Shown piece by piece: positions 45,943 through 56,167 of a stretch of 64,000 nucleotides of DNA. How positions within the stretch are numbered: the first letter of the stretch is position 1; every line of letters starts with the position of its first letter. This DNA comes from Orychophragmus violaceus (taxonomy: Eukaryota; Streptophyta; Magnoliopsida; Brassicales; Brassicaceae), in the NCBI GenBank assembly GCA_030180135.1, contig CM058231.1:27841034-27905033 (forward strand), in the 5' to 3' direction. The position numbers were made by a program, and so were the translations under genes. The notes below the pieces were generated by a model. That model did no database searches, was not told the origin of the DNA, and saw only the letters and a program-made list of their open reading frames with translations.

Positions 45943-46625
45943 TGAAGGAATGTTTAGGGGTTAATCCAGATTCAATTCTCAGATTCAACAGTCCTAAACA
46001 TGCTGATCTAGGTTCTCTTGAATAGAAACAATTGATGATCTCACCTTATACCTGTTTATGCAGCGGAAAGGGATGGTATGGTCAGAGATCAGAGAGCCAC
46101 CGAGTGATAACTCCTCCAGAGGTTCACACACGCACACCAAGCAGGAAGAGAGGCTGCTAGACCACACGGGAAATCGGCGCAGAGAGAGAGGAGGCTCGCG
46201 GCTGGGGCTAGGGTTTTTTTCGCCTGAACTCGTCTCAAGTTTTATTTATAAAACTTGTCCAGTTCCGTTTGGGCCTTTGGCCCAAAAACCAATTAACTCG
46301 ACGGCGTTCTCGCACTGTGTCGATCGACACACCTTGTGCATCGATCGACACACAGTGACTAAACCCATTTATTCTCTCTAAGTACAGTAAATGCCTAGCA
46401 CTTTTACCGTACTTCTGCTAAACCGTTCCTACACATTTTCCTGTTAGCTTAGGCGTGTGACCCATATGGGATCATATAATAAAGGCAATGAGTCCAAGAC
46501 TTATAGATCATGAGCGGACTCTAGCAAGCCATCATGACCCCCAGTATTATATGACTTATGTCTGATCATTGACATACTCTTACTTTCTAGAGACAGTACT
46601 GAGATTACTGGACACAATTCCAACA
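45943..46625 (-). repeat. E7 5' LTR
   Basis: Minus strand TGTTGGAATTGTGTCC to TTCCTTCA. It has two GTCGATCGACAC/GCATCGATCGACAC motifs at 46316-46354, TATAAATA (minus) at 46243-46250, and splice donors CAG/GTATAA at 46050 and AAG/GTGAGA at 46044. The 107-codon frame in each LTR (46058-46381, 38974-39297) is not a gene. Confidence 0.95.
46243..46250 (-). promoter_or_regulatory. Putative TATA box of E7 5' LTR
   Basis: TATAAATA on the minus strand, about 65 bp downstream of the palindromic motif pair. Confidence 0.55.
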
Positions 46626-49345
46626 AAAAGAACGTCTATGCCACCTTCGAAAATGCTATACCAACCGTGACATGAATACATTTCACCTTTCTTCCATGAA
46701 TCCTCTACAAACCACCATTGTCCCTTTTGAGGCGTACTGTTTTTCGAATGATTTGTCATTTGGTTTTGTGATTCCTTAACCGTAGAAACTTGTGCATCCT
46801 CCCAAATTAAGGATTCCATTTCCGCCATCTTTAGTGTATCTTGAGGACTCCTATCTATCTGATTATAAACCATATCATTCCTACTTTTCCATATATACCA
46901 CAAAATACATGGATATTGTTTGTTTTGGTTATCAGAAGGTAGTCTCCAAAAAAAGATAATCAAAAATTTGTATATATCGATTTCGTTCGGAAATTCCCTG
47001 GATTTGTTGGAATTTACGAGAGATCCCAAGTTTGAATAGTCATAGGACATTCAAATAAGACATGAATTACCGTTTCCTCTGCGCCACATCGTGCACAATA
47101 TACGCCGTATACAATCCCTCTCGACCTTAGATTCTTTGATACCGATAAACATCATGAAATACCCTACCAAACAAAATGCTTTAATTTGAGAGGGCATTTA
47201 ATCCTCCAAGCATATGCTAGTAGTGAACTGAAATCTGGTCCAAAAGTTATCAAACCTCTTCCTTTGTCCAGGTAATTTTGTTCGGTGTGGTATTCTGATA
47301 TTACAATATACTTTCCAGTTTTCCTAAAATGTATCCAATTGAATCAGGACGCGAAAACCGGCTTATTGGAATGCCCTTAATCATATCCACATCTCCATGA
47401 TCAATAATCGTCTGAATCAAATGTGTATCCCACCTCTGATTATGATGATCAATCAACTGGTTTACCGTAAGTAAGTTATTTTGAGTTTTGCAGATTGCTG
47501 GTCACGGGTGTGAGGCTGGAATACAAGGATCGTTCCATATTGAAATCGACTCCCCAGTTCCCACCTTTTAATTCGTAATTTTCTACCAGAGACCTAGGGG
47601 ATGGTATACTCCTCCATCCTATGATGGTGAGTATGATCGTACTGGATCAAGAGGATCTGATTTCCGAAAGTACCTCCCTTTGAATACCTTAGAGAATATA
47701 GTATCTGGTTTCTCAATTAGTCTCCATAATTTTTAGCAAACATAGCCGTATTTATATTTGTAAAGGCCTGAAAACCAATTCAACCAGTTTCTTTATCCTT
47801 GCATAGTTTATCACATGATTTCCAGTGTATACCTTTATTTGATCCGTTCGAACTCCACAAGAAATTAGAGACTACGCTCGTCAAATTTGTAGTCATTGTT
47901 TTGGGAAGCCGATAACAAGACATTACATGATTAGGCATCGAGCCGACTTTATTAGTACCTCTTTGCCTCCTTTTGTGAGATATTTTGTAGTACATCCATT
48001 AACCTTGTTATGTAACCTATCCTGAATAAAACCAAATATCTGCGTTTTTAATCCTCCCAAACTCTCTGGTATACCAAAATATGAGCCATCCCTCTCATGT
48101 TTGAGATGCCAAGTATCGATTTCATTCCTTCACGACTTTCTTCGGTAACCTTGTGACCAAATTGTAAAGATAACTTCGAGAAATTTATTTTTTGCACCGA
48201 GACAGCTTCATATTCCTTAAGAATCCGGAAAATTGTTTGACATTACTCCTTTTTAGCTTTACATAAAAAAGACTATCATCTACGAACAATATATGTGATA
48301 TTGGAGGAGATGTCCGCGCAACCTTTAATCCCGTTAGTAACTTATCACATTCCGCTTTCCGAATGTTCACTATTAATGCTTCTTTGCACATGATGAATAT
48401 GTATGAGCCCATGTGGTTGCCCATTAATAATGACTTTATATTGAACCGTGGTAATACACTGAATCGTTAAATGAATCCAATGTGATCCAAACCCTATCTT
48501 TCTAAATAGATTTTCTATAAAACCACATTTTACCCGGTCATAAGTCTTACTCATATCCGTTTTTATCGCCATAAACTTATCTTTACAGGAAGGATTGGTT
48601 CTCAGTCCATGGAACATATCCTATGCGATAAGAATATTTTCCGAAATCAACCTCCCGGAAACAAATGCCGATTGTGTTTCCGATATAAGGTTCGGAAGAA
48701 GACACTTAAGTCACTGACAAAGAACCTTTGAAATTATTTTGTATCCAACATTACACAAGCTAAAAGGTCGTAATTCCGTCATCCTGCTTGGTCTTTCCAT
48801 TTTGGGAATCAGACAATGTTTGTCATATTCATCCAGGGATCCATTTCTCATGTCCGTAAAATCCACTGACCAATTTGAGGATGTCATACTTTATTATCGG
48901 CAAAGATTGTTGAAAAAACAATGTTGTCATGCCAGGAGCTTGTGCTTTCTCTGGATGCATCATAAATAATGCACATTTGATCTCCTCTTTAGTTGTTGCT
49001 CTTATAAGTTTGTCGTTCATAGCTACTTTTGTTCCCTGAATTTCTGCTTCAATGTCAATAATTATATTATTGGAAATAATAATGTCTACATTAAACTCAT
49101 CTTTGTAGTATAATGCAAGACCTCTATTTTCTCCAATTGGCTCAACTGTATATAACTTGTCATAACCAAAATGACCTTGAAATTTTTGTGTGAATATATA
49201 GTTTTACTTGGTCTCTGATAGAAATAAATAAGAAGTACAGCTTATGTTTATACTATATTTCCCATAAATATCCTATAGGCCAATTACTACCTAATCCTTG
49301 GCAATTTGAACTCAAAATCTGCATCTATAAACATTGTATTTACGA
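46626..49345 (-). pseudogene. LINE-A ORF2 relic: endonuclease, RT, zinc finger, RNase H start
   Basis: Read leftward. An endonuclease start near 49330 resembles MQILSSNCQGLG, with FLSETK and YTVEPIGENRGLAL following across frameshifts. RT pieces follow: PEKAQAPGMTTLFFQ (49020-48829), KTDMSKTYDRVKCGFIE (48617-48345), and HILFVDDSLFY in place of the usual FADD (48424-48185). A C-terminal RT segment reads MPNHVMSCYRLPKT (47995-47780). A zf-RVT motif near 47090 reads CARCGAEETVIHVLFECP. The RNase H start reads WYIWKSRNDMVYNQ (47050-46626). The EN C-terminus and RT N-terminus are largely missing, implying an internal deletion near 49000-49050. Confidence 0.8.
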
Positions 49346-51650
49346 TAATAGCTGAGATATTCGGATGTGATGAAATCTACCACCCAAGATTCATTACCGT
49401 ATGCTTCTTAGAAACTGGATAGTCAGTGAATTTACCGCCACATACTACCGCAAAGTGTAATGACATGTATCGATCACATATAATCGACGTCAAAATGAAT
49501 TGGACTAATAAGAGCACATTACAGTACCTATTAATCATCATTTTCCAGACATTTGATTTATGGTAATTATAACAACACAAATGAGCCAAAAAAACATGGA
49601 GCAGACATATACCAGCCTGAATAAACTTAAATTGCTTGATAAAATACTTGGTTCACGATACCACTTTAGCTCTAAATGAATAAACTTGTTAAAATTTCCT
49701 TGTGCCCCCATATGCCAAAGGTAATCCCTATGTTTATTTATTATACACCTAGTTATCCTAATTGTCTACCTGAACTCAAATCTAATAACCTCTTAACATA
49801 CATTTTTTTCAAATCTCATCAACCCTCTATTATAATGGTAGTCAATAGAAGACTGCCTTTTATTGAAAAAAACCCAGCCAATCCTTAAAAATTGATATGT
49901 CTTTCCCTTTTGTCAAAACCAATCATATCTAGAAGAATATATCGTAAAACATACATAATTACATTATTATTATTATTATGTATTATCATGACTCCATTAA
50001 TCAAAAGATGATCAATCATAAATACGACCAAAACAATAAGACCCTTAATTTCTCTCATAACTTGACCAAACCTCATTCACATGTGTTTTGTTCCACAAAA
50101 ACCTCAATAAAACCAGACCCCTTACGACATTAGGTCCATATTCACAAAGCATGTGTAAACCGTAAAATAAAGTCCATGTTTTATTCAGTTGCAGAAAGAA
50201 AAAAAATAGTGTCGATCCCAAAGATATGAATCATCCATGAGAGAGACCCTTTGGTATGGTACAACGGTATACAAACCTCGTGGAAAACAAGACAAAGCAT
50301 AAGACCACATAAAACACCTTTCAAAAGTTTGAAAGAGAATCAAGCACTCATATGAATGAACACCTTTCAAACAAAACTTTGTATAATCAAACTGAATGAA
50401 CTCAAAAGATCAAAACCAAAAAAAAAATGAAATACACCATATGATTGCCATAATTACTAACCATGCAGTGAAAAAAAAAAATTGTTTGTTTATTTCGTAA
50501 TTTAAACAAATAATATGATATTATGCAAAATAGTGTTTTAACTGATAAAATAACATATTGTTTCTAAAAAGTATGAACAAATTACTACTATTTGAAAATA
50601 CTTGCCATACAAAAATCAACTTATAAAAATGTATATATTATTTGTGCAAATAAATTATCATTGTAATCTTTTAGTGCATGCACACTTTTTAATAATTCCA
50701 CCAAAACATTTTGTCCATGAAAATTAACATTAATGATATAGCCAAGGAAAAAGATGTTGAAATATGGAAATCGAAAATCATCAAAGAAAAGAAAAGAAAA
50801 GAAAAGAAAAGATGTTGAAGGTATTTAAGAAGAAAAGGAAATCCAAGGTTTTTTTGTAACAAAGGAAATACAAGTTAGCAAAGGTTTTGTTAGGATTCTA
50901 TTGATGAGTAAACAACTGAGAGTTGTGCAATTGATGTTGTGCGGATAACATTCGTTAGATTAGAAATTAGCCGGTGTCAAATACCGGTGTGAAGTCGAGT
51001 TGTTCTTCTTAAACAAATTTGTAGATCTTGTTAAAGTGATTTCAAATAAAAATAACACATTTTGTTGAATTATGTTCATATCTTCTTAGTTGTTAGTGTT
51101 CTAGATTTTAATGTTTTATCATTACTTGTAAAAAATTTGGCCTTAGAATTTTGTTGCTAAATTTGTCACAAATCAACCACAAAATTTTGTCACTTACTAA
51201 TTTTTTTTTTAAAATTATGTGGTTGTATTTTAAAATTTGGGTATTGTCATTGCTGTTTTATTAAATATTGGTCAACACATCGTTAATTTCTTACACATGT
51301 GTAATTTGTTCCTAAGTTGTTATGATGATATTGTAGAGGATTTTACCATCCTCCAATCGAGTGATGTTATGTTGCCATGGATCCTGGTCTAAGAACAACT
51401 TAATTCGTAGGTCGATGAATACATACAAGGACTAACATAGGAAAATCCGCCATGCCGCAAAACTGATGGAATCATTGTGAATAGAGTTAAATAAAGGGTC
51501 TACCATACCTTATTTGGCTATCAACACTCACTCTAATGATAACTCACTCTAATGATAAGTGATAAGATAAGATGGAATATGGGTGGGTAAAATACCCAGA
51601 AGCGAAGTACTAAACTGAATTTGAACCAAAAAAGAGGATCTGAACCCGGA
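49346..51650. other. AT-rich region without recognized genes
   Basis: I see no gene, RNA or clear transposon. A pentanucleotide microsatellite (AAAAG, about five units) lies at about 50784-50813. Homopolymer A runs and short frames of 60-80 codons have no known domains. Confidence 0.4.
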
Positions 51651-52265
51651 CACTACAAGAAAACATGCATATAATGACAGTCCAATTCGTCGTTTAATCG
51701 TCGCAAATAAGTCTTTCCAACTGCTTTGCGACAAAATTCAAATCGTGTGTCGACAAAAAAGAAGATTAGTCGTTAATTCGTCTTAAAGTTACATCCAATA
51801 TAAATTGTCGTTAATTCGCCGTATATATTTTGTCGTTAATTCCTCGCAATATTGCCAACGGATTAACAACAAAATAGGTTAGTTGTATATCGTCGTTGGT
51901 TCTCATCCCTAGTCAAATTTGAAGTGACATAGGAACCCCTATTCGATAAAGAAGGGAACGGTGCAAATAAAGCTATTTCGAGTCCTATATCAACAACCAA
52001 CCAAACTGCAACGAATTAACCTCGAAATCATGACCTATTTTAATTATATAAAATTATGGTAAGCGTTGCTAAATCGTCACCAATATTGTCGTCGTAACTT
52101 TGTCGGTAATCAAAACCGTTAATATATTGTCGCTTGATGCTCTCGAAGTAAAACCGATGTTATTTCTTCGTCGTTAATTCGTTGCATTATTAACAGCGAA
52201 TTAGCAACAAATATATAATAATATTTAGTTGTTACATATTTTGTCGTTACATATTTTTTCGTTAA
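51651..52265 (+). mobile_element. CACTA-type DNA transposon fragment (one end)
   Basis: CACTACAAGAAAACATGC at 51651 is the standard terminal sequence of plant CACTA (En/Spm) elements. It is followed by many copies of a subterminal motif near GTCGTTAATTCG (for example 51768, 51807, 51831, 52168). No matching terminus (TTTCTTGTAGTG) is seen downstream, so the right end is deleted or diverged. The right boundary is a guess, placed where the subterminal motifs stop and AACCGATAAAATACCCGAA-like sequence resumes. Confidence 0.6.
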
Positions 52266-52698
52266 TTAGGTTTCGAATTCGAACCGATAAAATACCCGAA
52301 CGGATCCTAAACTCCTATATTTGAAGAACCGAACCGATAACCGAATGGTACCTGAAATACAATCATATGCAAAAAATATTAATTATATTTTATTTAGACT
52401 TGATATAACAAAATTATCCAAAATTACAATTATAAACTCAAATATATTGGTTAATTTTAGATCAAAATAACTGGAATACTCAAAATAAACAAAATATATG
52501 AAATTTTTGGTAATATTTGTTAAAATTTAACACTTTTATTCAGTATAATAAATTTTTGGATACCCAGACCCGAACCCGAATGAAACCGAATCAAACTCGA
52601 ACCAAAGTTCTAAAATACCCAAAAACTCGGAATGGGAGAAAAAAAAACAAATTTGGAAGTATTATGAAGAGAGTTCTCTTATAAATAACTTTTATTAG
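52266..52698. other. AT-rich spacer with ACCCGAACC-like repeats
   Basis: No gene. CCGAACC/CCCGAA words occur at 52270-52350 and 52565-52630 and also just left of the CACTA end (51640), as if the CACTA element had inserted in an older repeat. Confidence 0.4.
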
Positions 52699-54475
52699 GT
52701 GATATAGGAGAGGAGGGAAAGAAGTATTAATCAAATTGGTGGCAACTGCTTTGCCAAATCATGTCATGTCCTGTTTTAAGTTGCCGAAATGGTAATCAAT
52801 AAACTAACAAGTGTGACAGCTCAATTTTGGTGGTACAAATAGTTATCAGAAATTGATTGGATGTCTTGGGATAAAATTTGTTTGGGAAAGGAAGATGGTG
52901 GTATTGGATTTCGAGTACTTTCAGATGTTAATACGGCTATGTTTGCTAAACAGTTGTGGAGACTGATTGAAAACCCGAAAAGTCTATTTGTGAAGGTGTT
53001 TAAAGGAAGATATTATCGTAAAGGTGGTCCTTTTGACCCAATTATATCAAACTCACCATCCTTTGGTTGGAAAAGTCTTGTATCCGCTCGATCTTTGGTT
53101 AGAAAAGGACTAATCAAAAGGGTTGGAACATGAACTTCCATATCAGTATTGAGTGATCCCTGGATACCAGGCTTATGCCCGAGGCCAGCATCATAAAAAA
53201 TAACTCACTTTGATCCATCACTAACGGTTAATCAATTGATTGATCATATCACACATATGTGGAATGATCAGTTGATTAGAGATATTATAGTAACAGAAGA
53301 TGCAAGTATAATCACTAGCTTGCCAATTAGTCGATTTTTGCGTCCAGATACTATTGCATGGCATTTCACAAAATTTGGTAGATACACAGTCAAATCAGGA
53401 TATCAGCTGGAAAACTCATCATCGATTAAGAATACAATAGGATCACATATATATATATATATATGGTCCAAAATTTCAAGGCCTTACATGCATATACATG
53501 GAAGATCAAATGTCCCCCAAAAATAAAGCATTTTATCTGCCAGGTGATATCAGGTTGTTTAGCAGTTACAAAAAATTTGAGTTCAAGGGGAATAAAATGT
53601 GATATTCGATGTGTAAGATGCAGGGCGGAGGAGGAAACAGTAAATCATGTCATTTTCGAATTTCCACATGCCCTCCATACGTGGGCACTATCACCGATTC
53701 CCACAAATCCCGTAAATTATCCAAGTTCATCAGTATTTACTAATATGGATTATCTATTCTGGAGGTTACCAAAGGACATTCAAAAGAATCACTTTCCATG
53801 GAAAATTTGATATATTTGGAAGAGCATAACCGAAAATGTCTATAAGAATATTGATAGGGATCCAAGAGGAATATTAAAGATTTCAGAAGCTGAATCACGA
53901 GCATGGGAAGAAGCACAATTATCGGATGAAATGATTTCGTTGGACATACAAAATTCGGTTATGGAAGCGGAAATTTCGAAGGAAATAAGTTTACAAATAC
54001 AGAGACGATGGAGTTTCTTAGACGGTTCGTGGAAGGAAGGAGAAAAATTTGCAGGACATGGATGGTATAGTATCAATGAAGGAGAGAGATATATAATGAT
54101 GGGAGCTAGGAATATACGAAAAAATATAACACCCCTACATGCTGAGTTTGAAGCCCTCATATGGGCTATGTAGTGTATGAAGATATGGAATCAACAAGAC
54201 GTTACCTTTGCAACTGACTGTTCGGATCTGGTGAAGATAGTGTTGACACCCAAGGAATAGCTAGCTTTTGCAATTCATTTAGCGGAGTATGCACTACAGA
54301 AGGAATTCTTCACGAGGTTTGTTATCATGCATATTCTACGGGCGAACAACACCAAGGCGGATATTTTGGCAAGGAGTGTCCGAATTCAACCGTCATACCT
54401 TATTTACGTAGACCCCTACCCTTCGACTTGGATTACCGAGTCCTTTTAGGTTGTAATGTGGTTGACAAAAAAAAA
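52699..54475 (+). pseudogene. LINE-B: 5'-truncated L1-like LINE, C-terminal ORF2 relic
   Basis: A plus-strand relic. It starts in the RT C-terminus (EVLIKLVATALPNHVMSCF near 52720). It passes MSWDKICLGKEDGGIGFR (52861) and a zf-RVT-like CVRCRAEEETVNHVIFEFP (about 53612). The RNase H follows, with FLDGSWKEGEKFAGHGWYS (about 54015) and TFATDCSDLVKIVL (about 54208), and then ILRANNTKADILARSVRIQP near 54340. Several stops and frameshifts break it. An A9 tail lies at 54467-54475. GTGATA at 52699-52704 and 54476-54481 may be remnants of the target duplication, but this is weak. It is related to LINE-A and in opposite orientation. Confidence 0.85.
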
Positions 54476-55342
54476 GTGATAGATGAGACAAATTTGAAGA
54501 TCAAAAGCTAAAGAAAGGGAAGAGACTAAGAATCAATTTTAGGCCTTGAATGGTAACCCTTAAAAAGCGTTTTTCAAGTACGTTTTTAAGTTATTAATCA
54601 CATAATTTTTTATAATTATCATTTTTTCTTTAAAAAAAAAACCTATTTACATTTCTCAAAACAAATGAGAAATCTCACTTGTTCCGCAAATATATTTCTT
54701 CCGCATATACCCCACTTGAACTATACCACTCTAAAACTATTTTTCGCACATTCAAATATGATGTCACTTTTTTTGTTGGAACCGAAAAATTGATTTTCGC
54801 ACATCCAAAACTCGATCTTTGAGGATACAAAGTTTGGATACATTGATAATACACTAAAGCCAGCTTTTAAAGATCGATACCGGAACCAAAGTCCAAACAA
54901 AGGAGGCAAACAAGAACCGAAAACTGAAACCAAAGAAGGGAACCCGAAAAATACTAAAGAAGAATGATCGAGATGAGAACAACACCACGATAAGCCTCCA
55001 TAACAAACTGAGAAAACCAATTGACATCAAGAACGGGATAAAAAACATGAGCCGTGAAGCCTAACTCAGGACAGACCAAACACGAACCCAACCCAGAACC
55101 GGTTCAACTAAACCGAAACCGAAGCCAACGAGGAGCCGAACCAGAAGACCCACGAACCAAAAAAAAAACTAAAAGAGCAGATGACACCAAGGAAACAAAG
55201 GCGCAAGGCGAAACCTTGACAACTGACTGGGAAAGAACGCCAAAGAGGACCCTCCAACCTTACACGTGAACATAGCAATTCTATCAAAGACACCTACCGA
55301 CCAAGACCAGACACGAAACGCAAGAGAAGACTAGAGAAAGTG
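54476..55342. other. Unassigned region with a GC-richer block
   Basis: No recognized gene. The first half is AT-rich. The block at 54860-55320 is rich in GAACC/AACCGAA words, is open for 60-100 codons on both strands, and has no known domain. It could be an old LINE 5' region or a gene relic. Confidence 0.3.
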
Positions 55343-55485
55343 AAGAAAGTTACATTTTTTTATCAACAAGATAAGACTGGTGGCACCGGTCTAACGTGGA
55401 TTGAATATGACGGTCTTAGGCGGACACTCCGTACTAGTCTATCTGCCATCAAATTTTTTGTGCACGATACAAGAAAGTTACATTT
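55343..55485 (-). mobile_element. LINE-C: 113-bp LINE tail with 15-bp target duplication
   Basis: The perfect repeat AAGAAAGTTACATTT at 55343-55357 and 55471-55485 brackets a very short insert. On the minus strand the insert encodes the end of a LINE RNase H region (MADRLVRSVRLRPSYSIHV, then a stop about 10 codons on), parallel to the C-termini of LINE-A and LINE-B. A short T run on the plus strand marks the poly-A end. This is classic target-primed reverse transcription with extreme 5' truncation. Confidence 0.85.
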
Positions 55486-56167
55486 ATGTCTTAGAATTCA
55501 TTAGAAAATCTGGAGGTCGGTACTTTGGGAATTAGTTTAGATCCGGCACAAATACTCTGATTAATAAAAGAAAAATATTTCACGGTTCGTATGACTCTAA
55601 TTAATAAGAGTTTATGCTGATTTGGCATTCATTTTGAATTTAATCACCTGAAAGACTAAAAAAAAAATTTTTACACATTTTCCGGAAATTGAGCATAGTA
55701 AATCAGGAATCAACTTCTACATCGGTCAAACTAACTTTATTGTGCACAATAATCGCGAATCTACAAAGGAAAAACGGTTGTTTTTTTACATAAAGAAGCG
55801 TTTTACGACAAAGACCCATATGGTGAAATTGTTTTACGACATAAATTTATCAAATTATAACATTATCGTCAGTATTTATTTATAAAGTATCTCTATTGGA
55901 TCTGAGAAAAAAGAGGTCAGATCTGTTTAATGGTAATAAGCTACGTGTCATTCGACTCATTCCTCAACTCCATCTAAACAAATACTAATCAAACAATCAT
56001 AAAATACTATTGGCATGTGCATGCGCTTAATATTTAAAACTATAGATCTTGTGTAAGAATGAATAAATATTAAATTACCAAACAATAGTTCCCACTCTCT
56101 TTACATTTCCAATCAATCTTGTGTCCCACCACTGAAATTAACTAAATTATAGCAAAAAAATTCAGAA
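55486..56167. other. AT-rich spacer
   Basis: No gene or repeat recognized. Short direct repeat of TAATTAATAAGAG/TGATTAATAAAAG at 55558-55607. Confidence 0.35.

Larger units (their letters stand above)
38859..46625 (-). mobile_element. E7: complete, apparently intact Ty1/copia retrotransposon
   Basis: The minus-strand element is 7767 bp, with 683-bp LTRs (5' at 45943-46625, 3' at 38859-39541) and a perfect AAAAG target duplication (38854-38858 and 46626-46630). It has a tRNA-Met primer site at 45930-45941, one open 1325-codon gag-pol, and a purine tract CAAGTGGGAGAT next to the 3' LTR. By eye the LTRs differ at one base (TTAGGTGTG versus TTAGGCGTG). All hallmarks for autonomous movement are present, making it the best candidate in the window for a recently active element. 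Confidence 0.95.
38482..49345 (-). mobile_element. LINE-A: decayed L1-like LINE, split by E7
   Basis: A minus-strand non-LTR element. The poly-A end is at 38482-38489 (T8 on the plus strand). The 5' part begins near 49345 with an endonuclease start. The E7 insertion (38859-46625, AAAAG duplication) divides the RNase H domain; sequence left of 38859 continues that right of 46625. The two parts sum to about 3.1 kb, well short of a full LINE. I could not identify the LINE's own target duplication. Confidence 0.8.
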
